From Puia dinghuensis (GTDB lineage: Bacteria; Bacteroidota; Bacteroidia; Chitinophagales; Chitinophagaceae): a DNA stretch of 64,000 bases. Positions within the stretch are counted from its first letter, which is position 1, and every line of letters begins with the position of its first letter. The notes under the pieces are model-generated. The model ran no database searches. It had not been told where the DNA came from and saw only the letters and a list, made by a program, of their open reading frames with translations. Location: positions 103,271 to 167,270 of the forward strand of contig NZ_BMJC01000001.1 of NCBI RefSeq assembly GCF_014642875.1, in the 5' to 3' direction. The translations under genes were made by a program, and so were the position numbers. Below, piece by piece: positions 42,001 to 51,038 of this stretch.

Positions 42001-43202
42001 TCCTGTTCAACCTCCTCTCCAATGCTTTCAAGTTCACGTCGCCCGGCGGGTCGATCGGCGTAGAGTTTACCGTGTTGGAAAAGGACGAACAAGGGGCCTT
42101 GCTGCAGCTTAAAGTGAAAGACACCGGTATCGGGATCCCGGCCGACCAGCAGGAAAAGATATTTGAATCCTTTTTCCAGGGAGAGCTACCAGGCCATGTG
42201 CGGAGCCAGGGAACGGGAATCGGATTGGCCATCACCAGGGAGTTCGTGGAAATGCATGGGGGTACGATCAAGGTAGAGAGTGCACCGGACATGGGAAGCT
42301 GCTTTACGATACTGTTACCGGTGACGGTTTTGCCGGGAGGATCACCGGAGCCGGCGGTACCTATTGTTGCGGACGACGCTGACGGAGCTAATATCTCTGC
42401 GCCATCTCAACCCAGGGAAGACGGGACGAAACAGTTCAAGGTGCTACTCGTCGAAGACGACGAGGATTTCCGGTTCTATCTCAAGGACAATCTTGCGCCC
42501 CTGTTCACCGTGCTGGAGGCGGCCAATGGACGGGAGGGATGGCAAAAGGCACTTTCTGCCCAACCGGAACTGGTGGTCAGCGACGTGAACATGCCGCTGA
42601 TGGATGGACTGGAGCTTTGTAAAAAGATAAAAAGCGATGAGCGGACTCGCCATATTCCAGTGATCCTGCTGACGGCTTTGTCCGATGAGCAGGATCAACT
42701 ACGGGCGCTGGGCATAGGGGCGAATGACTACATCTCGAAGCCCTTCAACGTGGAGATCCTGGTCTCCCGCATCCGGAATCTGTTGGAATTTAAAGATTCG
42801 GTAGAAGAGACGTTGAAAAGAAGGGTAGTGGCCGAGCCGGGCGAGATCGAGGCGGAGCCGGAGAAGACCGAAGAAGATTTCATCCGCGAGGCCGTGGATG
42901 TGTTGGAGAAAAACATCGCCAATGCCGATTTTTCCGTGGACGAGTGGTCGCGGGAAATGGGGCTCAGCCGCACCACGCTATATAAAAGGATACTGGCAGC
43001 GACCGGAAAGACGCCGATAGGGTTTATCCGCCATTTCCGGATGAAGCGGGCGGCCCAGCTGCTGGAAAAGACCCAGCATAATATAGCGGAGGTGGCCTAT
43101 ATGGTCGGCTTCAACAATCCCAAATACTTTGCCCGGTACTTCAAGGAAGTCTATGGGGTATTACCCAGCGTTTATCAGTCCGAAAAGCGCAAAAAGAAAT
43201 GA
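39069..43202 (+). CDS. Hybrid two-component system regulator (HTCS)
   Basis: 1377 residues combining sensor, kinase and DNA-binding regulator. After an N-terminal signal/anchor come about 14 Reg_prop repeats of the double propeller (for example RLNDQDGLSDNHINVIFKD and DARGNLWIGTDGGGLIYFD), a Y_Y_Y domain near 730-800, and one membrane helix near 806-826. The kinase has phospho-acceptor His869 in NLSHEFRTPLS and an ATPase domain with VKDTGIGIP and GTGIGLAIT. The receiver domain has phospho-acceptor Asp1172 in VVSDVNMPLMDG. The AraC helix-turn-helix occupies the last ~110 residues. Oligosaccharides in the periplasm would switch it on, and it should bind the three operator copies around it. Confidence 0.95.
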   Translation: MTVPFFAAWGRRDIYLVTRWLALCWLMSASIEGYCQVKDYPFSRLNDQDGLSDNHINVIFKDRQGFVWVGTNSGLNRYDGYNFKVFRHDDRDSTSLSDELVEGIFQGPEDKLYVTTAGGISIYDPSTGAFLPHIAAYLQARNILSYGLIGIVHCEDDRYYFVYRDSGLYRYDPGQGAVRVRSAVPGAGGINSPVADVAVDRAGGIWLSEYNGILQRFDPGSQTISMVTDILQRSAQRAPSGYKMFLDREDRLWLYAQGNLSGLWVYDQHTGGLRHLSRDSGVIRLSSNNISDVIEDGKGQIWVATDQGGLDILDMAQGVVRNLRHSDEDRSLSENTVTTLYIDDIGAVWIGTLKNGVCYYQQHMLRFPLYRRQPGQPESLPYDDVNCFAEDARGNLWIGTDGGGLIYFDRAGNKFKQYRHEQSDLNSLGSDVLVSLLLDHRGILWIGTYQGGLDRYDGRTFTHYRHSDTDPASLADNRVYSLREDGADHLWVGTMAGGLDRFDEATGKFYHNTPDMPRSIHSDYVPALAEDSASNLWIATAYGLDELQRNTGQYVHYIAGNSRLSDNTVFSLTCDHLGNIWVGTRQGLSVIQPGKDTFQSYTIKDGLPSNTILSVLEDKAHFLWVSTSAGISRISISREGAALKIRCLNFDEYDGLQGREFNANTAFRTREGELIFGGPKGFNLFRPESIQLNEHIPPVVLTGLQLYNKETPLPASVPMDGKLVLSYDENNFILEFAALSYINARKNRYAYQLVGFDKDWMMTDGHNRRAAYTNIDPGEYVFRVRASNSDGVWNEQGISIRVIIKPPFWKTTIAYILYVLLALAILYASRMRIIRRARARFALAEERREAIRVRELDRMKIKFFTNLSHEFRTPLSLILSPVDKLIRSSGEPGHRQLAMTIERNARRLLHLVNQLLDLRKMEVNELKLNMSRGDIASFIKATTQSFADLAEERGIGFTYQGDTEYLPALFDKDKVERILFNLLSNAFKFTSPGGSIGVEFTVLEKDEQGALLQLKVKDTGIGIPADQQEKIFESFFQGELPGHVRSQGTGIGLAITREFVEMHGGTIKVESAPDMGSCFTILLPVTVLPGGSPEPAVPIVADDADGANISAPSQPREDGTKQFKVLLVEDDEDFRFYLKDNLAPLFTVLEAANGREGWQKALSAQPELVVSDVNMPLMDGLELCKKIKSDERTRHIPVILLTALSDEQDQLRALGIGANDYISKPFNVEILVSRIRNLLEFKDSVEETLKRRVVAEPGEIEAEPEKTEEDFIREAVDVLEKNIANADFSVDEWSREMGLSRTTLYKRILAATGKTPIGFIRHFRMKRAAQLLEKTQHNIAEVAYMVGFNNPKYFARYFKEVYGVLPSVYQSEKRKKK

Positions 43203-43219
43203 TCCGGCAACCCTGACGG

Positions 43220-43336
43220 GGTCGTTTAACAATTTTTACCCCAAAAATACCGGAATCATACCGTCGGGGATAACAATCCAACCACTTGATTTGCAAGTTT
43301 GACTACCCTCCATCAGGGCATGGCGATCTATTTTTA
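43220..43336 (+). promoter_or_regulatory. HTCS-type operator and promoter, copy 2 (susC of the first pair)
   Basis: The module lies 18 nt after the HTCS stop codon. It contains GTCGTTTAACAATTTTTA, CCCCAAAAATACCGGAATCATA, ATTTGC, GTTTG and TACC (43304-43307), and exactly 21 nt later the -7-like TATTTTTA (43329-43336). From CCCC to TACC it is 65 nt (64 in copy 1, 65 in copy 3). An approximately 145-nt leader separates it from the susC ATG at 43487. Confidence 0.8.
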
Positions 43337-43486
43337 CAGGAATTACAACCGATTGCTATGTTCCTCCCAAAGCTGCTGATCAAAGAAGGCTCCATCCTTC
43401 CCCTGGCGCCCGACCTTCAATACTGCTTTTCTACCCTCACCTTTCATTATGGCCAGTCTATTCATTTAACCAAAAATTGCTTGTTT

Positions 43487-46400
43487 ATGCTAGAAAAGAA
43501 AATCAAACGGAAGTGGGCAAAACCAATCCTCATGCTTCTGATGCTGGTGCTTCTAAGCGCTCACAATTTTGCGCAGACCAACGAACGAAAAATAACAGGC
43601 AGGGTAACCGATGCCAGTACAGGGCAGCCGGTTGCAAATGCTTCGATCGTCGTAAAGGGCAGGCAAAATGCCGTTACTTCCGATAGCAACGGCGTATTTA
43701 CTGTTACGGCTAAAACGGGTGAAACCCTTGAGATCAGTTCCGTAGGCCACGTTTCACAAACGCTTAAAGTAGAGGCGGGAACAAACCAACTGGTTTTCCG
43801 GTTGGATCAAAGCTTTGCAAAGCTGGATGATGTCGTAGTAATCGGTTATGGGGTACAAAAGTCGAAGGCAGTCACGGGAGCCACCGCCCACGTCAAAGGC
43901 GAAGACCTTGCTAAACTCAACACCACCAATGCCTTGCAAGCATTGGAGGGGCAGGCGGCCGGGGTTAATATTACATCGACTTCAGGACAGCCCGGCGGCG
44001 GTTTTAAAGTAAATATCCGCGGGGTCGGCACCATCGGAAACGCCAATCCGCTGTATGTGGTAGATGGGGTAATATCCAGCGATATCACCTATTTGAACCC
44101 TTCCGACATCGCTTCGGTCGATATCTTAAAAGATGCCGCATCAAGCGCCATCTACGGGATCAATGGAGCCAACGGTGTCGTGTTGATCACCACCAAAAGC
44201 GGGAAAATGGGTGCCAAGAACAATGGGCAAATTTCATTTGACGCCTACTACGGTTACCAAAACGCTCCTCCGAAAACAAATCTCCTGAAAGCGGAACAAT
44301 ACGCCACTATGCAAAATGAGGCCGCACTCAATTCAGGGCTCGCCCCTCTTTTTACTCAATCGCAAATCAATGCGCTGGGCAAAGGAACGAACTGGCTGGA
44401 CGAGATGTTTGCCAAAAATGTACCGGTTCAAAATTATAACTTATCTGCCAATGGTGGGACGGATGTTTCGTCCTATTCATTGGGGCTGTCCTATACCCAG
44501 CAGGGTGGTATCGTCGGCGGGCAAAAACTTTCCAATTACGAGCGCTACAACTTCCGCACCAACTCCGAGCGCAAGCTGTATGACGGAGCTTTGAAAATAG
44601 GCGAGCATTTGACTTTCTCCTTTATTGATCAATACGGTATTCAGGATGGTGGAATATATGGCAACACCCTGCGCAGCGCCTTTCAAACCAGTCCGCTGCT
44701 GGCCATGTACGACTCAGCCGGAAACTTTCTGAGCAGCCTTAATTCTAAAGTATATAACGGTGGCCCATGGAACGTAAACGAAGCGAATCCTTACGCATTG
44801 ATGGTCTACAACAATCAAAATGATACAAAGACGCAAAAGTTGTTCGGGGATGTGTATGCGGAATTACAGCCGGTGAAAAATTTAAGATTCAGGACTTCTT
44901 TCGGTTTGAATTATTCTTCCTCAGCGAATCATAGCTATCTTCCGGTTTATGCGAACCTGTCGGTATTCGCTTTTAATAAGTACGAGAGCATTACTCAGGG
45001 AAGTTCCCAGGGATATACCGTGAATTGGGATAATACGGTCAACTACCTCCTTAAAATAAAAGACCACAAATTTGACTTTTTGGCAGGCAGTGCCGTTCGT
45101 AAGTATAAGGGATCGTTTGTGGGTGGAACTAATACAGGGGCCACATTATTCGGCACTTTTGACCGCGGTTATCTCAGTACGTCAAATGTTACAACTATAT
45201 CGATGAGTGCCGATACGACTGCTGCCAACAGGCAAACGGTAACGCACGGCATGTCACTTTATGGAAACGCAAATGCCGTGTATGCGCAGGCCTCTTTTTT
45301 CGGCCGGATCAATTATTCGTATAAGGAAAAATACCTGGCTTCCGCCATTTTCCGGGCAGATGGTTCAACTATGTTCGCCCAGGATCATCAATGGGGATAC
45401 TTTCCATCGCTGTCCGTAGGTTGGGTGGCCAGCAGCGAATCTTTCATGGAATCGACGAAGGACTGGTTGAACTTCCTGAAGCTAAGAGCAAGTTGGGGGT
45501 CAAATGGTAACGACGGCATCACTGCTTTTAATTACCTGTCCCTGATCAGCCTGGCAAATGCTCAATATAATTTTGGGAACTCCAATACGGCCTTAACCAA
45601 TGGTGCTTATCCTTCCACCATCGGTGTTGGAAAGACCAAATGGGAAACATCCCGTCAAACCAATATCGGTATTGACGCCCAAATGCTCGACAATAAGATA
45701 ACTGCAAGCATCGATCTTTACGATAAAATAACGAAGGACTGGTTGGTGGCAGCGCCCTTGCTCGCGACAGCAGGGGTATCGACAAACCCATACATCAATG
45801 GGGGAAATGTTACCAATAAAGGAATAGAGCTCCAATTATCATACAACGACAGGATTGGAAGGGATTTCTCCTATTCCGTCTCGGGTTCCTACGCCTATAA
45901 CAAAAATGTAGTGAATAATATTCCTACGGCGGATGGGATCATTCATGGCGGCTCGAACAGCCTGTTTGTAAATGCCCCCGAATTTTTCCGTGCATCCTCC
46001 GGAAACCCCATCGGGTATTTCTGGGGATATAAAACTGCCGGCATCTTCCAAACAGAGGCGGATGTGCAGGCATGGAGGGGTAAAAACGGCCCCCTTCAAC
46101 CCAACGCCCATCCGGGTGATATAAAATATGTGGATTTGAATGGTGATGGCACCATTACTGCCGCCGATAAGACAAATATCGGCGATCCAAACCCACACCA
46201 TGTTTTTGGAATAAGGTTTTCCGGCAATTATAAAAATTTTGACCTGTCCATAACCACAAACGGCGTTGCGGGAAATAAGATCGTTCAATCCTACAGAGAT
46301 TTAGGCGCCTTTGGTAACTGGACCACAGCTATTTTGAGCCGTTGGCATGGAGAAGGGACTTCCAATTCAATGCCCCGGGTGACGCAAAACAATGTTAACT

Positions 46401-46690
46401 GGGCTGAGTTCTCCGATCTCTATATTCACGATGGCAGCTATTTGAGGGTCTCGAACATTACACTGGGATATGACTTTGCAAAATTGGTGCGATGGAAAAA
46501 TTTGACGCAATTCCGCGTGTATCTGGCAGCTGAAAACCTGGTGACTTTTACAAAATACAATGGGATGGACCCCGAAATAGGCTATTCCTCGAGCGATGCC
46601 AGCGGAGCTTATTCCTTTGGACAAGGTGTTGATTTGGGATATTATCCCCGTCCAAGAAAGACGATGGTTGGGGTTAATATTATTTTCTAA
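43487..46690 (+). CDS. SusC-like TonB-dependent glycan transporter (pair 1)
   Basis: 1067 residues from MLEKKIKRKWAKPILMLLM, a proper signal peptide; an upstream in-frame ATG at 43286 lies within the operator copy and is not used. After the signal peptide come a carboxypeptidase-like domain (KITGRVTDASTGQPVANASIVVKGR), a TonB-box region with DVVVIGYG, a plug (ALQALEGQAAGVNITS, then YVVDGV and DILKDAASSAIYGINGANGVVLITTK) and the SusC barrel, ending in PRKTMVGVNIIF. It should import oligosaccharides across the outer membrane together with the SusD encoded 16 nt downstream. Confidence 0.96.
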   Translation: MLEKKIKRKWAKPILMLLMLVLLSAHNFAQTNERKITGRVTDASTGQPVANASIVVKGRQNAVTSDSNGVFTVTAKTGETLEISSVGHVSQTLKVEAGTNQLVFRLDQSFAKLDDVVVIGYGVQKSKAVTGATAHVKGEDLAKLNTTNALQALEGQAAGVNITSTSGQPGGGFKVNIRGVGTIGNANPLYVVDGVISSDITYLNPSDIASVDILKDAASSAIYGINGANGVVLITTKSGKMGAKNNGQISFDAYYGYQNAPPKTNLLKAEQYATMQNEAALNSGLAPLFTQSQINALGKGTNWLDEMFAKNVPVQNYNLSANGGTDVSSYSLGLSYTQQGGIVGGQKLSNYERYNFRTNSERKLYDGALKIGEHLTFSFIDQYGIQDGGIYGNTLRSAFQTSPLLAMYDSAGNFLSSLNSKVYNGGPWNVNEANPYALMVYNNQNDTKTQKLFGDVYAELQPVKNLRFRTSFGLNYSSSANHSYLPVYANLSVFAFNKYESITQGSSQGYTVNWDNTVNYLLKIKDHKFDFLAGSAVRKYKGSFVGGTNTGATLFGTFDRGYLSTSNVTTISMSADTTAANRQTVTHGMSLYGNANAVYAQASFFGRINYSYKEKYLASAIFRADGSTMFAQDHQWGYFPSLSVGWVASSESFMESTKDWLNFLKLRASWGSNGNDGITAFNYLSLISLANAQYNFGNSNTALTNGAYPSTIGVGKTKWETSRQTNIGIDAQMLDNKITASIDLYDKITKDWLVAAPLLATAGVSTNPYINGGNVTNKGIELQLSYNDRIGRDFSYSVSGSYAYNKNVVNNIPTADGIIHGGSNSLFVNAPEFFRASSGNPIGYFWGYKTAGIFQTEADVQAWRGKNGPLQPNAHPGDIKYVDLNGDGTITAADKTNIGDPNPHHVFGIRFSGNYKNFDLSITTNGVAGNKIVQSYRDLGAFGNWTTAILSRWHGEGTSNSMPRVTQNNVNWAEFSDLYIHDGSYLRVSNITLGYDFAKLVRWKNLTQFRVYLAAENLVTFTKYNGMDPEIGYSSSDASGAYSFGQGVDLGYYPRPRKTMVGVNIIF

Positions 46691-46706
46691 TCGCAAAAAA
46701 AACTAC

Positions 46707-48305
46707 ATGAAACGCTATAAAAGTATAACGATTGGGGTTATGGCATTGGCAATGCTGGCGCTGAATTCCTGTAAGAAATACCTGACCACCGAACTCACCT
46801 CCGCCTCGCAGACCGATGTCTCCTATTATAAAACACCTGCCGATGCTTTCACCTCCCTGGTAGGATGCTATAACGGACTGGATGTAATTTATGACGGTGA
46901 GCAACTCCCTGCAATGATGGAGGTTTTTTCCGACGATGGCTTTGGCGGCACCGGCGCTTCGGACGGATATGGATGGGAAATGCTGGATGAGTTCAATAAA
47001 ACCGTTTCACCCTCGGACGTCGCTATTCATAGTGCCGGATGGAAAGGTTATTATCAGGCCATCTATCGCTGTAATGCGTTACTTCAGCATATGAATCAGA
47101 TCAACTGGGGCGACAGCAGTTTATTGAGAAAGCAATACACGGCGGAAGCTAAATTTATCCGTGCTTACTGTTATTTCGATCTGGCCCGGCTATTCGAGAA
47201 GGTTCCATTGCTGACGACGCCCTCGCTGGCAAACGTGCCCCAGTCCGACCCTGCGCTGACGTATGCACAGATCATGAGCGATCTGCGCTATGCCGCGGAC
47301 AGCCTTCCTTCCGCCCCTTATACGAGCGTGCCCAACGGGAGGGTGACCAAGTGGGCGGCGGAATCTATGCTGGCACGCGTTTACTTGTTTTATTCGGGTT
47401 ACTACGGACAAGCTACCATCGGTAATGAAACGGCCGCTACCGCATTGGCCGCTGTCGAGGATGTGATCGCTCACAGTGGGCATGGACTGGTCACTAATTT
47501 TACTACCCTTTGGCCTGCCGCATCCCTGGCCAAAAAAGTTACCTATGCGGGCGAAGACAACAAAGAGGTGGTTTTTTCGATCAAATATTCATCTACGGGT
47601 GACTATAATGGAAATACCACAGGCAACGACTGGCTGGTAATGATGGGCGAGCGCGATCAGAGCATGTACCCCTATGGGTATGGCTGGGGAGCATGTCCGG
47701 TGGACCCGAACCTGGTCGCACAGTTTGACCAGACCAATGATAGCAGGTATTTTGCTTCCTTTATATCGATAGCCGGGGAACATTTGCCTTACACCAAGGC
47801 GTCGGACAGTCGCGAGTACACAGGCTATTTTATGAAGAAATACAGCCCGATCTGTGACTCCCTGAACAACCCCTTACCCGCCAACAACTATTTGGTCGCG
47901 CAGGACCAGGATTATTTCGTCATCCGGTATGCGGATGTTTTATTGATGGCAGCTGAATTGGGAAGCCCCAATGCCGTAAGCTATTTCAACCAGGTGCACC
48001 AGCGGGCAATTCCTTCCGCCGCCGCTGTTACTTCCGTTTCCAAGGCGCAAATCCTGGCTGAACGCAGGCTGGAATTTGCAGGGGAAGGTATCCGGTATTG
48101 GGATGTATTACGCCAGGGTCTTGCCACAGCTGCATCTACCATCGCGGCTAATACTACGGTGTCCCTGATCAACGATGGCACGGGCGCCCCACCGTCCGCA
48201 GCGACCTTGCAGGCTAATATTACTGCTACCCGTGGTTTCCAGCAAATACCTGTCGATCAAATTACATTGTCGTCAGGGGTATTGAAGCAAAATGCCGGGT
48301 GGTAA
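46707..48305 (+). CDS. SusD-like surface glycan-binding lipoprotein (pair 1)
   Basis: 532 residues from MKRYKSITIGVMALAMLALNSCKKYL, with the lipobox LNSC. The SusD helical pattern is clear: EAKFIRAYCYFDLARLFEKVPLLTTP, YAQIMSDLRYAADSLP, WAAESMLARVYLFYSG, FVIRYADVLLMAAELG and ILAERRLEFAGEGIRYWDVLRQG. It forms the lid on the SusC channel and captures sugar chains at the cell surface. Start 46707 is chosen because the earlier in-frame ATG lies inside susC. Confidence 0.96.
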   Translation: MKRYKSITIGVMALAMLALNSCKKYLTTELTSASQTDVSYYKTPADAFTSLVGCYNGLDVIYDGEQLPAMMEVFSDDGFGGTGASDGYGWEMLDEFNKTVSPSDVAIHSAGWKGYYQAIYRCNALLQHMNQINWGDSSLLRKQYTAEAKFIRAYCYFDLARLFEKVPLLTTPSLANVPQSDPALTYAQIMSDLRYAADSLPSAPYTSVPNGRVTKWAAESMLARVYLFYSGYYGQATIGNETAATALAAVEDVIAHSGHGLVTNFTTLWPAASLAKKVTYAGEDNKEVVFSIKYSSTGDYNGNTTGNDWLVMMGERDQSMYPYGYGWGACPVDPNLVAQFDQTNDSRYFASFISIAGEHLPYTKASDSREYTGYFMKKYSPICDSLNNPLPANNYLVAQDQDYFVIRYADVLLMAAELGSPNAVSYFNQVHQRAIPSAAAVTSVSKAQILAERRLEFAGEGIRYWDVLRQGLATAASTIAANTTVSLINDGTGAPPSAATLQANITATRGFQQIPVDQITLSSGVLKQNAGW

Positions 48306-48336
48306 TAATCATCTAACTATCTAAAATAGCATAAAC

Positions 48337-49152
48337 ATGAAAAATATAATTAACAGTGTCTGCGTGTTCATTGGATCCGCACTGCTATTTTCGGCTTGCA
48401 CCAAGCAGAAATATGAATTGGGTGCATTGGCCAGTAAAAGCGCCTTGTTCTTCACCATTGCGCCTTCGTCGGCAAATCCTAATAATATCGTTTTGACCAG
48501 TTTGACGCCTAACCTTACTCCTGTATGGGTTACGCCTTTCGGTCAATCCCAGCGGGTGAAGGATACGGTCAACATTCCGTTTCCGGGGACATATAAATTT
48601 GTTTATGGGGTGGAGAGCGCCGGTGGGTTCGTCCAGGCCGACACGACTACCGTAACGATAAATACGCTGGACGCGACGGCTGTGAGCTCCACTCCGTGGG
48701 TCAATCTTACGGGAGGATATGGGAAATCGAAAACCTGGGTCCTGGACATAACGCCTACGGGCACAAGTAAACTATTCAACGGGCCTATCTACTTCGGTGG
48801 GACGGGTTGGGAATGGGATGCCGGGTGGGCTTCCTGGATCTGCCCCGTGGGTGATTACGGATCCATGACTTTTGATCTGATAGGGAATGCAAATTTTAGC
48901 TCCAACAATAAGATGCTGCCCCTGGGACAAGCCAATGGCCATTTTATGCTCTATACGAACACCAACCAGCTGGCCACCATTGGAGCAGAGCTGATCCATG
49001 ATCCAACCCAGGGCCCCAATATTGCCAACTGGTACGCAAAAATGAGCATAAAATCACTTACGGCCGATGGCCTGCAAATTATTGCTTTAAAGGATGCCAA
49101 CGATTGGTGTATTTACAACTACGTGAGCCAGGATTACTATACTACACACTAA
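48337..49152 (+). CDS. Surface glycan-binding-like lipoprotein
   Basis: 271 residues with a lipobox (LLFSACTKQ). The first part has a PKD/BACON-like beta unit (LTPNLTPVWVTPFGQSQRVKDTVNI). The second part, rich in tryptophan (GGTGWEWDAGWASWICPVGDYG), looks like a glycan-binding beta-sandwich. It follows SusD after 31 nt and precedes the GH5 gene by 17 nt. The place in the operon and the lipoprotein signal suggest a second surface binding protein, as SusE/SusF or SGBP-B, but the family was not identified. Confidence 0.7.
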   Translation: MKNIINSVCVFIGSALLFSACTKQKYELGALASKSALFFTIAPSSANPNNIVLTSLTPNLTPVWVTPFGQSQRVKDTVNIPFPGTYKFVYGVESAGGFVQADTTTVTINTLDATAVSSTPWVNLTGGYGKSKTWVLDITPTGTSKLFNGPIYFGGTGWEWDAGWASWICPVGDYGSMTFDLIGNANFSSNNKMLPLGQANGHFMLYTNTNQLATIGAELIHDPTQGPNIANWYAKMSIKSLTADGLQIIALKDANDWCIYNYVSQDYYTTH

Positions 49153-49169
49153 ATACAAACGATTGCACC

Positions 49170-51017
49170 ATGAAAAGAAAATATGTCCGGGGGACTTTAA
49201 TGCGCCTGTATTTCGGTGCACTGGGATTGTTATTCTCCATAAGTGCTTTGGCTCAACTGCCCACCGCCCAGTCCATTGCTGCGAAAATGAAGATCGGCTG
49301 GAATCTCGGTAATACCCTTGAAGCGGTTTGTAGTGCAACGGCATGGGGTGGAGTGACACCCACCCAGCAACTGATCGACCAGGTGAAGGCTTCGGGGTTC
49401 AATACGGTACGACTGCCCTGTGCCTGGGATTGTCATGCGACCAACGGCGTCATCGATCCCAATTGGCTGGCCACGGTAAAGCAGGCAGTGGACTATTGTA
49501 TAAACGACAGCCTTTATGTGATCATAAACATCCACTGGGACGGCGGCTGGTTGGAGAATAATGTCACGACGAGTGCGCAGGCGTCGGTGAACGCCAAGCA
49601 AAACAGCTACTGGACGCAGATCGCCAACTATTTTAAAAATTACGACCAGCACCTGCTCTTTGCGAGCGCCAACGAGCCGAACGTATCCGACGCGACGGGG
49701 ATGTCGGTACTGTTATCGTACCACCAGACGTTCGTCAACGCCGTTCGGGCGACCGGTGGCAACAACAGCTCCCGTACGCTCATCGTCCAGGGGCCCGCAA
49801 CGAGTATATCGCGCACCAATACCCTGATGAATACGCTGCCGACGGATCAGATCGCCGGCAGAATGATGGTGGAGGTGCATTATTACGATCCTTATCAGTT
49901 CTGCCTGATGACGCAGGACGCCAGCTGGGGCAATATGTTCTACTACTGGGGCGCCGGCTACCATTCCACCACTGACGTCACCCGCAATGCCACCTGGGGC
50001 GAGGAGAACTATGTCGATTCGTGTTTTTCGCTGATGAAGGCCAAATTCGTCAACAATGGGATCCCGGTGATCATAGGGGAATTCGCCGCCGAGAAGCGGA
50101 CGCTGAGCCCGCCGTCGGATCAGACGCTTCACAATGCGTCGCGCCAGTATTGGTACCGGTATGTGGTGAGCTCCGCAAGGGCCAGGGGCCTCGTCCCGTT
50201 CTGCTGGGACATCAATCTGGGTATCTATAACCGCAGCACGCCGACGGTGCTCGACCAGGGGATCATCGATGCCATGAACCAGGGGGCGGGTAGCGCATAT
50301 GTGACGCTGACCAATAATGCCAGCGGGCTGCTGGTCGACGGGATGTACCGGTCGTCCAATGGCTCGGCCTGCGGACAGTGGAGCAACAGCGGCAGTGATG
50401 CACAGCAATGGCTGCTGCAGCCGGCCGGCAGGTATGTGAACCTGATCAATAAGGCGACGGGGCTGTACCTCGATGGCTTTTGGTTGACGACGAATGGCTC
50501 GACTTGCGGGCAGTGGAGTTACAGCGGAAGCGATGGGCAGCAATGGCTGATCCAGCCGGCCGGAAATTACTTTACCCTTTCCAACAAGGCCACCGGCATG
50601 TATATCGATGGGTTGTACAGTTACTCGAATGGGTCCAACCTGGGCCAGTGGACGGGGAGTGGCAGCACGGCCCAGCAATGGACGCTCGGTACCGTCGGGC
50701 ATATACAACCGTCAGCCACGACGGTGACATCGACCTCCCGGCAGATGGGCAGGCAACTGAATGAACCGGCGGGTAATGGGCTGCAGGCTTTCCCGAATCC
50801 CTTTACCTCCACCCTGCACCTGACGCTGGACAACCCCGACTCGGTAAAAGAGATCGCGATCGTCGACCTCTCGGGCAGGCAGGTGCAACTCATCGAACAT
50901 GCCGCGATATCGAAGTCGATGTTCATCGGCGCTTCGTTGAGCACGGGCACCTATTTCATCAGGATCTACGGGGTCAACGGACAGAGAATGCTTACAGTGA
51001 TAAAGATTTCCAAATAA
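49170..51017 (+). CDS. GH5 endoglucanase with ricin-type lectin repeats and T9SS tail
   Basis: 615 residues. A signal peptide is followed by a GH5 domain (about 35-375): KIGWNLGNTLEAVC, NTVRLPCAWDC, IINIHWDGGWL, acid/base Glu in ASANEPN, and nucleophile Glu in IIGEFAAE. Then come three near-identical repeats of about 48 residues (GLLVDGMYRSSNGSACGQWS, GLYLDGFWLTTNGSTCGQWS, GMYIDGLYSYSNGSNLGQWT), a ricin-type beta-trefoil lectin. The last ~75 residues are a T9SS tail (AFPNPFTSTLHLTLDN...GTYFIRIYGVNGQ). It should cut beta-1,4-glucan or a related chain outside the cell and may be anchored there. It lies in the first sus operon. Confidence 0.92.
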   Translation: MKRKYVRGTLMRLYFGALGLLFSISALAQLPTAQSIAAKMKIGWNLGNTLEAVCSATAWGGVTPTQQLIDQVKASGFNTVRLPCAWDCHATNGVIDPNWLATVKQAVDYCINDSLYVIINIHWDGGWLENNVTTSAQASVNAKQNSYWTQIANYFKNYDQHLLFASANEPNVSDATGMSVLLSYHQTFVNAVRATGGNNSSRTLIVQGPATSISRTNTLMNTLPTDQIAGRMMVEVHYYDPYQFCLMTQDASWGNMFYYWGAGYHSTTDVTRNATWGEENYVDSCFSLMKAKFVNNGIPVIIGEFAAEKRTLSPPSDQTLHNASRQYWYRYVVSSARARGLVPFCWDINLGIYNRSTPTVLDQGIIDAMNQGAGSAYVTLTNNASGLLVDGMYRSSNGSACGQWSNSGSDAQQWLLQPAGRYVNLINKATGLYLDGFWLTTNGSTCGQWSYSGSDGQQWLIQPAGNYFTLSNKATGMYIDGLYSYSNGSNLGQWTGSGSTAQQWTLGTVGHIQPSATTVTSTSRQMGRQLNEPAGNGLQAFPNPFTSTLHLTLDNPDSVKEIAIVDLSGRQVQLIEHAAISKSMFIGASLSTGTYFIRIYGVNGQRMLTVIKISK

Positions 51018-51038
51018 CTAAAAATCTCGCAATAGGTA

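Noticed and set aside
50305..50700. Ricin repeats as a tandem DNA repeat or mobile sequence
   Set aside because: The periodicity is explained by a beta-trefoil lectin domain and stays in frame.
49713..50708. Minus-strand open frame of 331 codons opposite the GH5/ricin gene
   Set aside because: Its apparent internal repeats are the antisense image of the ricin-type repeats; no independent evidence.
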